Of a stretch of DNA of 7,197 nucleotides, positions 1-5,679 are shown in pieces; the first letter of the stretch is position 1, and every line of letters starts with the position of its first letter. This stretch comes from Microbacteriaceae bacterium (GTDB lineage: Bacteria > Actinomycetota > Actinomycetes > Actinomycetales > Microbacteriaceae). A program made the translations under genes and the position numbers. The stretch is from NCBI GenBank assembly GCA_025463665.1, contig JAODAY010000020.1:1-7197 (forward strand), written 5' to 3'. The notes beneath the pieces are model-generated. The model saw nothing but the letters and a program-made list of their open reading frames with translations, did no database searches and was not told where the DNA came from.

Positions 1-764
1 GCTCGGACATCTCCGACGACATCGACGACATCGGGGGAACCCGCTCCGACAGCATGATGGTGGTGCACATCTCCGCTGATCGCAGCAGCATCCACGTCAT
101 GTCGATCATGCGAGACAGCTGGGTAGACATTCCCGGCCGCGGCATGGACAAGATGAACGCCGCTCTCGCCTATGGGGGAGTGCCACTCGCGGTTCAGACC
201 ATCGAAGGGCTCATCGGCTCGCGGATCGATCGCGTCGCCATTGTCGACTTCGAAGGATTCAAGGGGATCACTGATGCTCTCGGTGGCGTCGACATCGACA
301 ACCCGGTTGCCTTCACGTCGTACCACATGCCCGGAAAGACGTTTCCCCTCGGCCCGAACACATTGGACGGCGACGAGGCGCTGGCATTCGTGCGCGAACG
401 CTACGCCTTCAACGACGGCGATTACCAGCGCGTGCGCAACCAGCAGATCTACATCAAGGGAGTCATGCGGGAGGTCCTGAGCGCCGAGACGCTGACCAAC
501 CCGGTGACCATCAATAGCCTGGTGGCGTCGATCGCGCCGTTCCTCACGGTCGACCGTGACTTCACGTCCGCATACGCGGCGGGCCTCGGTGTGGAGTTGC
601 GCAACATCCGCATGGAGGACGTGACCTTCTTCACCATGCCGACCGTCGGCACGGGAATGCAAGGCACGCAGTCGGTCGTGAACGTGGACTGGGACCGGGT
701 CGCCGTCATCAAGGAACACTTCCGCAACGACACGCTCAGCCAGTATCAGGTGCCGGTGCAGTAG
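1..764 (+). CDS. LytR-CpsA-Psr (LCP) family glycopolymer transferase, 5'-truncated
   Basis: The reading frame is open from base 3 (253 codons visible) to a TAG at 762-764; the N-terminus, with the expected membrane anchor, lies off the left edge. Seen: the LCP core in the right order, namely GTRSDSMMVVHIS near the visible start, then SIMRDSWVDIPG, KMNAALAYGG, a LDGDEALAFVRERY block and GDYQRVRNQQ. These carry the conserved Arg and Asp residues that in this family hold the polyprenyl pyrophosphate and the metal ion. Known of the family: LCP proteins act at the outer face of the membrane and transfer glycopolymers (teichoic acid, arabinogalactan, capsule) from the undecaprenyl carrier to peptidoglycan. 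Inference: with the glycan-assembly genes downstream, this one probably anchors a surface polysaccharide, but the actual substrate cannot be read from sequence. The gene converges on the VanZ-like gene with 47 nt between them, and I saw no clear terminator there. Confidence 0.93.
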   Translation, partial: SDISDDIDDIGGTRSDSMMVVHISADRSSIHVMSIMRDSWVDIPGRGMDKMNAALAYGGVPLAVQTIEGLIGSRIDRVAIVDFEGFKGITDALGGVDIDNPVAFTSYHMPGKTFPLGPNTLDGDEALAFVRERYAFNDGDYQRVRNQQIYIKGVMREVLSAETLTNPVTINSLVASIAPFLTVDRDFTSAYAAGLGVELRNIRMEDVTFFTMPTVGTGMQGTQSVVNVDWDRVAVIKEHFRNDTLSQYQVPVQ

Positions 765-811
765 GCCGGTTGACGCCGGTCACTAGCCGTCGGCACGAGC
801 TTCGACGAGCG

Positions 812-1369
812 CTACCTGGCGACACCCGTCATCCGGGCATGCTCTCTCCACAGGGCGAGAGCCACGACCTTCTTGTCACGCGCCCGCACGACACTCCTCA
901 GCGCGTGAGCCAGGAGGGTGCCGATGACCGCTCCGGTGGAGTTGGCTATGACGTCATTCGCCGTTGCGAATCGGGCGTCAAGGAGGGCGTGCTGGGTCAG
1001 CTCGATCGCGACGGACAGCGCAGGTGCGGCTAAGAAGGCAAGCCACCACCATCGGAATGGCATCAGGAGCGAGATGAGAAACGCGAGCGGCACGAACATG
1101 ACGATGTTGGCCGAGAACTCGAGGGTGTTGTAGCCGAACCAGTCGGGCACGCCGTGGCGGTGCAACACCGCCAGCACCCTGTCGACCGATGACTCGAATC
1201 CTTGATCAAGAGGGGTCGGCGTCAGCGTCGCGAGCGCGACGATCAAGGCATACGCGCCGAGCATGACGAGCACGATCCACTCGCGGGCGTGGCTCGGTGC
1301 GGGCGGGGGGCGGAGCGCGCCGGTACCGACGGCATTTGTTTCACGAGATGTGGAACCGCGCTGCGTCAT
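812..1369 (-). CDS. VanZ-like family membrane protein
   Basis: The product is 185 aa. Seen: a short Pro/Ala-rich cytoplasmic start, then about four hydrophobic segments (roughly residues 31-50, 84-104, 106-126 and 142-160), and the VanZ-family pattern. That pattern comprises TLTPTP (48-53), an SANIVMFVPLAF segment (86-97), IELTQ (122-126), an Arg (R133) and the NDVIANSTGAVIG block (138-150). The start is supported by GGAG on the minus strand (1380-1377), 7 nt before the ATG. Known of the family: the namesake VanZ gives low-level teicoplanin resistance by an unresolved mechanism, and most homologues have no assigned function. Inference: its place between an LCP ligase and a glycosylphosphotransferase suggests a role in the cell envelope; drug resistance should not be assumed. 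The basic C-terminal tail (about 160-185) is probably cytoplasmic. It is transcribed divergently from the phosphotransferase. Confidence 0.88.
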   Translation of the reverse strand: MTQRGSTSRETNAVGTGALRPPPAPSHAREWIVLVMLGAYALIVALATLTPTPLDQGFESSVDRVLAVLHRHGVPDWFGYNTLEFSANIVMFVPLAFLISLLMPFRWWWLAFLAAPALSVAIELTQHALLDARFATANDVIANSTGAVIGTLLAHALRSVVRARDKKVVALALWREHARMTGVAR

Positions 1370-1400
1370 GGGTATGCTCCGCTCGTAGCGTCAGATTATG
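1370..1400 (-). promoter_or_regulatory. Probable promoter -10 and ribosome binding site of the VanZ-like gene
   Basis: Read on the minus strand, CATAAT (1400-1395) matches five of six bases of the TATAAT -10 consensus. It would place the transcript start near 1388, giving a leader of about 20 nt. GGAG at 1380-1377 sits 7 nt before the ATG. I see no convincing -35 box at the usual distance, where a GC-rich hairpin lies instead. The ribosome binding site is well supported and the promoter is tentative. Confidence 0.45.
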
Positions 1401-1403
1401 TCT

Positions 1404-1434
1404 AAAAACCCGGTCAGCGGGGTACCCGCCGGGT
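1404..1434 (-). terminator. Terminator-like hairpin just upstream of the VanZ-like gene
   Basis: Seen: outer arms ACCCGG (1408-1413) and CCGGGT (1429-1434) pair over 6 bp. An inner CGGG/CCCG stem (1418-1421 with 1425-1428) closes a 3-nt loop, and TCAG (1414-1417) is left as a one-sided bulge. On the minus strand the stem runs into T5 (1408-1404, the first T inside the stem), which is the intrinsic-terminator arrangement. It ends only a few bases before the putative -10 of the VanZ-like gene. Inference: it could stop minus-strand transcripts arriving from the phosphotransferase side, or act as an attenuator if the real promoter lies further right. On the plus strand there is no T-run, so it would not terminate plus-strand transcripts. 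Confidence 0.4.
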
Positions 1435-1437
1435 CGT

Positions 1438-1451
1438 GCACGTCAACGTGC
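1438..1451. repeat. Small inverted repeat in the divergent intergenic region
   Basis: GCACG (1438-1442) and CGTGC (1447-1451) form a perfect 5-bp inverted repeat around a TCAA spacer, directly after the larger hairpin at 1404-1434. It could be a half-site pair for a regulator shared by the two divergent genes, or chance in GC-rich DNA. No T-run follows on either strand. Confidence 0.25.
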
Positions 1452-1498
1452 GAAAAGCTCCGTTAGTCACCGGCATCATCCGGCTGCCGCAACGCGCC

Positions 1499-1529
1499 TT
1501 GCTTCCACAGACGCGCGCTAGAGTAGCAA
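1499..1529 (+). promoter_or_regulatory. Candidate promoter for the glycosylphosphotransferase transcript
   Basis: TAGAGT (1519-1524) fits the actinobacterial TAnnnT -10 pattern. Only five bases (AGCAA) separate it from an ATG at 1530, the spacing expected for a leaderless transcript. TTGCTT (1499-1504) resembles a -35 element, but the 14-bp gap is shorter than usual. The same TTGCTTC heptamer occurs in the candidate -35 of the SDR gene on the other strand (5599-5593). The call is tentative. Confidence 0.3.
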
Positions 1530-1586
1530 ATGTCCATCGCCCTAAGAAGTGACATTCACTCGGTGATCGGCATGGGGGGTCTATGA
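1530..1586 (+). CDS. Possible 18-codon leader ORF overlapping the phosphotransferase start
   Basis: The frame reads MSIALRSDIHSVIGMGGL and stops at TGA 1584-1586. That stop overlaps the ATG of the next gene (1583-1585) in an ATGA junction, the usual layout for translational coupling. There is no Shine-Dalgarno before its ATG, but a TAGAGT -10-like element ends 6 nt upstream, so it could be the start of a leaderless mRNA. The frame contains the GGCATGGGGGGTC motif that serves as the downstream ribosome binding site. An open frame this short can easily arise by chance, and no homologue is recognised. If real, its translation would govern ribosome access to the phosphotransferase start. Confidence 0.25.
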   Translation: MSIALRSDIHSVIGMGGL

Positions 1587-3100
1587 CTATTGCTGATGGT
1601 TCCGACGACCGAATGAGCGATCGTTCCGAGAACACGTCCGTTGCGACGGTGCCTCAGCCTACGGTCAAGGGCCTGCGAAGCGGCTGGGCCGACAAGTACG
1701 CCATGCGACTGGTGTTCTCAGACCTCGTCATCGTCATTGTCATAGTCCTCGGATCCCAGGTTCTCTGGTTCGGTCTACGCCCCGCTGCGGTCTCGATGGA
1801 TCGCACCCTCCTTCCGGCGATCAACTACTCCTCGTTCTCTATCATCCTCATCGTCGTATGGATGCTGATGCTCTCCGGCTACGGGACTCGTGACGGCCGC
1901 GTCGTCGGCATCGGCACAATGGAATACAAGAGAATCGCGGATGCAACGCTCCGCCTGTTCGGGCTCGTGGCCATCGCGTCGCTGCTGTTCCGGCTCGATC
2001 TGGCCCGCGGCTATCTGGTCACAGCGCTACCGCTCGGGCTAGTCGCGCTCATCGCTTCCCGATGGTTGTGGCGCCGGTGGCTCGTGCGCAAGCGCAAGGC
2101 GAACCAGTATCTCTCCACTGCCGTTCTCGTCGGCTCCGCGTCGAGCGTCGGTCACATTGTCGATCTCCTGAAGCGATATCCGTTCGCGGGTTACAGCGCC
2201 GTCGGCGCGTGCCTGCCCAAGGGGCAGATGGGTTCAGACACAGTCTTCGGGCTTCCCGTGATCGGCGACATTTCGGATGTCGCCGCTGCGGTCAAGGGCA
2301 TCGACGCAGACACCGTCATTCTGACCAGTTCCGACCACCTGTCCCCAGACGTCGTCAAGCGCATCGGTTGGTCACTCGAGTCGACGCGCGTGGAATTCAT
2401 CGTCGCGCCGTCCCTCCTCGACACGGCAGGCCCGCGCATTCACACGCGTCCATTCGCCGGACTCCCGCTCATCCACGTCGAGGTGCCCCGCTATGAGGGG
2501 AGCAAGCACACGGCGAAGACGATATTCGACTTCAGCTCCGCCCTCTTCGGCACGATCCTCATTTCGCCGCTGCTGCTCGTCGTCGCCGCACTCGTGCGCT
2601 TCTCGAGCGACGGACCCGTGCTGTTCCGCCAGCCGCGGGTCGGGCTGAATGGGGAGGTCTTCTCCATCTACAAGTTCCGCACCATGGTCGTCGACGCAGA
2701 AGCCCGCCTCGCAGACCTCAGGGCGTCCAACGAGGGCAGCGGGCCGTTGTTCAAGCTCCGCTCCGACCCGCGCATCACTCGGGTGGGCAGCTTCCTTCGC
2801 CGCTACAGCATCGACGAACTCCCTCAGCTGTTCAACGTGTTGCGTGGCGAGATGTCGATCGTCGGCCCGCGTCCGCCCCTGCCCAGCGAGGTCGAGCAGT
2901 ACGAGCCCGACGTGCGCCGCCGGTTGCTCGTAAAACCCGGAATCACCGGCCCCTGGCAGACCAACGGGCGATCCGACCTTCGCTGGGAAGACGGCGTGCG
3001 ACTCGATCTGTACTACGTCGAGAACTGGACCCTCACGGGCGACATCGTGATCATGTGGCGCACGGTCAAGGCCGTGCTCGAGAACCGCGGCGCGTACTAG
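1583..3100 (+). CDS. Polyprenyl glycosylphosphotransferase (initiating sugar transferase, WbaP/CpsE-like)
   Basis: At 505 aa this has the normal length for full-size initiating transferases. Seen: a polar N-terminus (1-40); four hydrophobic segments (about 43-65, 83-99, 124-140, 143-160); a soluble nucleotide-binding-like domain (about 178-300, starting AVLVGSASSVG); a further membrane-associated segment (313-338); and the C-terminal bacterial sugar transferase domain. That last domain carries KFRTM (364-368), SIDELPQLFNV (409-419), GPRPPLP (428-434) and KPGITGPWQ (451-459). Known of the family: it moves a sugar-1-phosphate from a UDP-sugar to undecaprenyl phosphate on the cytoplasmic face, the first committed step of exopolysaccharide or capsule repeat assembly. 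The sugar used cannot be predicted here. Start: an in-frame TGA at 1550 and no earlier ATG or GTG make 1583 the first usable start. Its only Shine-Dalgarno is a G6 run (1574-1579) unusually close, 3 nt away. ATG 1613 is an alternative without a clear binding site. Confidence 0.95.
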   Translation: MTIADGSDDRMSDRSENTSVATVPQPTVKGLRSGWADKYAMRLVFSDLVIVIVIVLGSQVLWFGLRPAAVSMDRTLLPAINYSSFSIILIVVWMLMLSGYGTRDGRVVGIGTMEYKRIADATLRLFGLVAIASLLFRLDLARGYLVTALPLGLVALIASRWLWRRWLVRKRKANQYLSTAVLVGSASSVGHIVDLLKRYPFAGYSAVGACLPKGQMGSDTVFGLPVIGDISDVAAAVKGIDADTVILTSSDHLSPDVVKRIGWSLESTRVEFIVAPSLLDTAGPRIHTRPFAGLPLIHVEVPRYEGSKHTAKTIFDFSSALFGTILISPLLLVVAALVRFSSDGPVLFRQPRVGLNGEVFSIYKFRTMVVDAEARLADLRASNEGSGPLFKLRSDPRITRVGSFLRRYSIDELPQLFNVLRGEMSIVGPRPPLPSEVEQYEPDVRRRLLVKPGITGPWQTNGRSDLRWEDGVRLDLYYVENWTLTGDIVIMWRTVKAVLENRGAY

Positions 3101-3158
3101 AACCGAGCAGCGCGTGGGCGGTCTGCGCTCTCCGGGGCGCGGGGCGGCTTACCGCAAG

Positions 3159-3188
3159 TTTTCGGTTTATCGGGCTGTCGTATAGGCT
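3159..3188 (+). promoter_or_regulatory. Weak promoter candidate in the gap before the glycosyltransferase
   Basis: The 243-nt gap 3101-3343 has one AT-richer patch. TATAGG at 3181-3186, overlapping TAGGCT at 3183-3188, could be a -10 element, and TTTTCG (3159-3164) a poor -35 some 16 bp upstream. A start near 3195 would leave a leader of about 150 nt. The rest of the gap is GC-rich and holds no gene I can support and no intrinsic terminator after the phosphotransferase. Read-through from that gene is therefore also possible. Confidence 0.22.
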
Positions 3189-3331
3189 GAAACCCGACAT
3201 CAGTAAGCGTATTTTTTCACACCAGACGCCGAGGTTGTCGCGTTGGAACGCATCCCGATCGCATCATGACGAACGGGTGCGGGCATTGCGGAGCTCGAGT
3301 CGAACTCGCTCAGCCCACTTTCTATGAGCCT

Positions 3332-3336
3332 GGAGG
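3332..3336 (+). promoter_or_regulatory. Ribosome binding site of the glycosyltransferase
   Basis: GGAGG, a strong Shine-Dalgarno core, lies 7 nt before the ATG at 3344 and fixes that start. The canonical site contrasts with the G6 runs used by the phosphotransferase and SDR genes. Confidence 0.75.
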
Positions 3337-3343
3337 CTGACAC

Positions 3344-4483
3344 ATGACGCGTTCCATCGCAATCCTGGGCACGCGAGGGTACCCCAGCTACTACGGCGGA
3401 TTCGAGACCGCGGTGCGCAAGCTCGCACCGTACCTCGCCGATGAGGGATGGGACGTCACCGTGTACGGGCGACCCAATTCGATCAAGACCAACGACCCGG
3501 AGCGCGATCCGCGCGTGCGCAGCATCATCACGCACGGCATGGACAAGAAGGCGCTCAGTACGATCTCGTACGGCCTGACGGCTACCCTCGACGCCATGCG
3601 CCGCAAGCCCGACGTCGTGCTCGTCATGAACGTTGCCAACGGGTTCTGGTTGCCGCTGCTGAAGATCATGCGGATTCCGACCGTCATCAATGTCGATGGA
3701 ATGGAGTGGGAACGCGCGAAGTGGGGGCGCCTCGCGAAGTTCGTCTTCAAGACGGGCGCGCGCTTCACGGGCTGGTTCGGTACCGAACTCGTCTACGACT
3801 CCGTTGAAATCGCACGTCGCTGGAAGACGGAGTTCAAGCGGGACGGTCGGTTCATCCCCTACGGCGGAGACGTCGAGGCGGTTCTGCCGGTGCGCCCGGG
3901 ACTCCAGCACCGCAAGTACGTGCTGTTCGTCGCCCGTCTAGTGCCGGAGAACTCCGTGGCCGAGTTTCTCGAGGCTGCTGAAGTATTGAGCCTCACCATG
4001 GACGTCGTCATCGTCGGAACCTCTGCATACGGCTCCGAGTACGACACGCGACTGCGCGAACTCGCCGCCAAGCGTGACAGCGTGCATGTGCTCGGCCACG
4101 TCAGCAACGACGCAGAACTGCACTCGCTGTGGCAGCACGCCGGAGCGTACTTCCACGGCCACAGCGTCGGGGGCACCAACCCAGCCCTCGTCCAAGCCAT
4201 GGCGAGTGCCGCTCCGATTGTCGCGAGGGACACCGTGTACAACCGCGAGGTGCTTGCTGACGCCGCGCTGTACGCTCAGCCCGACGCGTCGAGCATCGTG
4301 ACCGCTGTGCAACGGGTGATGGCCGACGTCGCGCTTCAGGAAGAAATCAGCACGCACGGCCAGCGTCGTGCCGTCGATCTCTACTCCTGGAGCGACGTCT
4401 GCGACGCCTACATAGAGGCGGTCGAAGCGACGATCGAAGCCACATCGTCACCGCGCGTGAACACAATCACTTCGCCCCGCTGA
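3344..4483 (+). CDS. Glycosyltransferase with DUF1972 N-terminal domain (GT4/rhamnosyltransferase-like)
   Basis: The product is 379 aa with no signal peptide or clear membrane segment, so it is probably a cytoplasmic or peripheral GT-B enzyme. Seen: the DUF1972 signature at the N-terminus (ILGTRGYPSYYGGFET, 7-22), VDGMEWERAKW (117-127), and the donor-binding half with VARLVPENSV (196-205) and HSVGGTNPALVQAMA (273-287), then an E/D-rich end. Known of the family: DUF1972 proteins include rhamnosyltransferases of capsule and rhamnan assembly, which add a sugar from a nucleotide donor to a lipid-linked acceptor. Inference: it probably adds the second or a later sugar to the product of the upstream phosphotransferase; rhamnose is a family-based guess, not shown here. 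The gene is on the same strand as the phosphotransferase, 243 nt downstream. It ends 12 nt from the convergent SDR gene, so transcripts from the two probably overlap unless termination occurs inside a coding region. Confidence 0.93.
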   Translation: MTRSIAILGTRGYPSYYGGFETAVRKLAPYLADEGWDVTVYGRPNSIKTNDPERDPRVRSIITHGMDKKALSTISYGLTATLDAMRRKPDVVLVMNVANGFWLPLLKIMRIPTVINVDGMEWERAKWGRLAKFVFKTGARFTGWFGTELVYDSVEIARRWKTEFKRDGRFIPYGGDVEAVLPVRPGLQHRKYVLFVARLVPENSVAEFLEAAEVLSLTMDVVIVGTSAYGSEYDTRLRELAAKRDSVHVLGHVSNDAELHSLWQHAGAYFHGHSVGGTNPALVQAMASAAPIVARDTVYNREVLADAALYAQPDASSIVTAVQRVMADVALQEEISTHGQRRAVDLYSWSDVCDAYIEAVEATIEATSSPRVNTITSPR

Positions 4484-4495
4484 GCCCTTCCGCGC

Positions 4496-5443
4496 CTACC
4501 TTTCGTGCGCGAATTCCGGTGTCACGGTCGCGGGCGTTGCGGTCCAGCCGAGCACGGTACGCGCGCGATCCACGGACATGATCGGACTGTGTGTCGCGAT
4601 GTCGAGCCAGCCGACCGACGCTGCACGTGGTGGTCTCGCGATGAGACGCACAAGAATGTCGGGTATTCCGACCGCAGAGACGACGCCCAGGGCGTGCGCG
4701 CGGTCGGTAAGGTCGACGACGTCTCGTGTTGCTATATTGAACGCCCCCGGGGCCCGTATGGAGATGATCCGCCAGTAGGCGTCAGCCATGTCGTCGACGA
4801 GAACGGGTTGCACGAGAACTCGTGCGCGTGAACCGCGGCCGACACGAGCCGGCGAGGTGGGCGCGAGTGTTCGAGGACCGAAGACGAGATACTCGAGTTC
4901 GGCGGCGTTCGCGTGTGCCAATACCGGGCCGGAGCGCACCCGGCTCACCACGACGGAGGGAAATCGCGCCGTGAAGGTGTCGAGCATGCTCTCCACGGCG
5001 GCGTTCTCGCTCGCCGGTGGCGCGGCAGACGACCCGTCGGTCGGCCAGTTCTCGTCGACGCACGGGCGTTCCGGGTCGGAACTGTACGCCCCGACGGACG
5101 ACGCGGCGACGACGTGTGGAACGCCAGCGTCGGCAACAGCACCGAGCACGTGCGCGGTTCCGCGCACGTTGGTCCGGTGCACCTCAGCCTCTCCGTGGGC
5201 CGGCCGAGCCAGAGCGGCGACATTGATGACGACGTCGACGCCCGTGAATGCTTCGGCCAGTACAGACCGTGCGTCGCTCATGCCGATGTCGACGCGTCGC
5301 CACTCGACACGGCCGTCCGGGTCGTTGCCCGTCGGAATCGAGCGGGAAATGCCGAGAATGGACGTCACTTGCGGTTCATCCCGCAGCCGACGTCGGAGTG
5401 CCGAGCCGATGATGCCGGTCGCGCCGACTATCGCTACTCGCAT
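4496..5443 (-). CDS. Extended-SDR NAD-dependent epimerase/dehydratase-like protein, catalytic pair apparently lost
   Basis: The product is 315 aa. Seen: a Rossmann nucleotide-binding motif right at the start (GATGIIG, 7-13), VDIG (51-54), INVAALARP (73-81), TNVRGT (91-96), AASSVGAY (113-120), RVRSGPVLAHA (168-178), VLVDDMADAY (214-223) and FNIATRD (235-241). All are in the order of sugar-nucleotide epimerases and dehydratases. Odd: aligning the conserved Glu of YxxSKxxxE with E151 puts Pro at 143 and Asn at 147, where the catalytic Tyr and Lys should be. The cofactor fold looks intact, but normal SDR chemistry seems unlikely; it may be an atypical SDR, a binding or regulatory protein, or use different residues. 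The start is fixed by the Rossmann motif and by a G6 run (5454-5449 on the minus strand) 5 nt before the ATG. It converges on the glycosyltransferase, and its own regulatory region lies at 5444-5600. Confidence 0.88.
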   Translation of the reverse strand: MRVAIVGATGIIGSALRRRLRDEPQVTSILGISRSIPTGNDPDGRVEWRRVDIGMSDARSVLAEAFTGVDVVINVAALARPAHGEAEVHRTNVRGTAHVLGAVADAGVPHVVAASSVGAYSSDPERPCVDENWPTDGSSAAPPASENAAVESMLDTFTARFPSVVVSRVRSGPVLAHANAAELEYLVFGPRTLAPTSPARVGRGSRARVLVQPVLVDDMADAYWRIISIRAPGAFNIATRDVVDLTDRAHALGVVSAVGIPDILVRLIARPPRAASVGWLDIATHSPIMSVDRARTVLGWTATPATVTPEFAHER

Positions 5444-5529
5444 GATGACCCCCCATGCCAGCGACGAACCGGCGATGACGGCCGGTGACTGACGGAACGG
5501 GCGACGAATTCAACCTGCGTGCACGCCAC
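5434..5529 (-). CDS. Possible 31-codon leader ORF overlapping the SDR start
   Basis: On the minus strand a GTG at 5529-5527 follows a perfect AGGAGG (5542-5537) by 7 nt. This is the best ribosome binding site in the region and belongs to no other start. The frame begins VACTQVEFVARS (Met when initiating), contains Cys at codons 3 and 30, and ends at TAG 5436-5434, overlapping the first 10 nt of the SDR gene in another frame. The layout resembles a translationally coupled or attenuating leader peptide. The frame is also open further upstream to an ATG at 5634, but I saw no good binding site there. No homologue is recognised, and the ORF could be chance; the strong Shine-Dalgarno is the main argument for it. 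Confidence 0.3.
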   Translation of the reverse strand: MACTQVEFVARSVSHRPSSPVRRWHGGSSCE

Positions 5530-5544
5530 GGGGGTGCCTCCTAA

Positions 5545-5563
5545 ATCGGCTTCGGGTGCCGAT
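5545..5563. repeat. Inverted repeat (6-bp arms) in the SDR leader
   Basis: ATCGGC (5545-5550) and GCCGAT (5558-5563) form a perfect 6-bp inverted repeat with a 7-nt spacer. On the minus strand it starts within a few bases of the predicted transcription start and ends 2 nt before the AGGAGG site of the leader ORF. It could be an operator at the start of transcription, or an RNA hairpin affecting ribosome access. Confidence 0.4.
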
Positions 5564-5571
5564 GAAGCACA

Positions 5572-5599
5572 ACCATACGCGGCGCCCAGCGCGAAGCAA
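5572..5599 (-). promoter_or_regulatory. Candidate promoter for the leader ORF/SDR transcript
   Basis: On the minus strand TTGCTT (5599-5594) and TATGGT (5577-5572) are separated by 16 bp, an acceptable spacing with three of six and four of six consensus matches. The transcript would start near 5565, about 35 nt before the leader GTG and 120 nt before the SDR ATG. TTGCTTC also occurs before the phosphotransferase gene. The DNA between this promoter and the plus-strand promoter (5600-5679) holds nothing else I can support. Confidence 0.4.
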
Positions 5600-5679
5600 C
5601 GGGTAGAGCAAAACAGGGCACCCGTGTTATCCAACGCTGTCGTCCGCGCGGCCGGTCAGGTGGCCATTCCGTGATTCAC

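Noticed and set aside
3101..3158. A GC-rich hairpin just after the phosphotransferase stop as a possible terminator
   Set aside because: The arms (GAGC...GCGCTC region) pair only with a bulge and a long loop, and no T-run follows, so an intrinsic terminator is not supported.
3324..3347. A 7-codon mini-ORF (MSLEADT) ending in ATGA over the glycosyltransferase start
   Set aside because: It superficially repeats the leader-ORF pattern, but it is too short, lacks a binding site or a nearby -10, and the downstream gene has its own strong GGAGG. ATGA junctions arise readily by chance.
3200..3910. A 236-codon minus-strand frame overlapping the glycosyltransferase
   Set aside because: It has low-complexity Arg/Asp/Val-rich composition, no recognised motif and no binding site. 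The plus-strand glycosyltransferase explains the region.
4788..5492. A 234-codon plus-strand frame opposite the SDR gene
   Set aside because: Ser/Thr/Arg-rich shadow translation with no family motif. The minus-strand SDR has a full Rossmann pattern and a start-site motif.
5434..5634. The longer 66-codon version of the SDR leader ORF starting at ATG 5634
   Set aside because: This start lies upstream of the proposed promoter (5599-5572) and has no evident binding site. The GTG at 5529, after a perfect AGGAGG, is the more plausible start.
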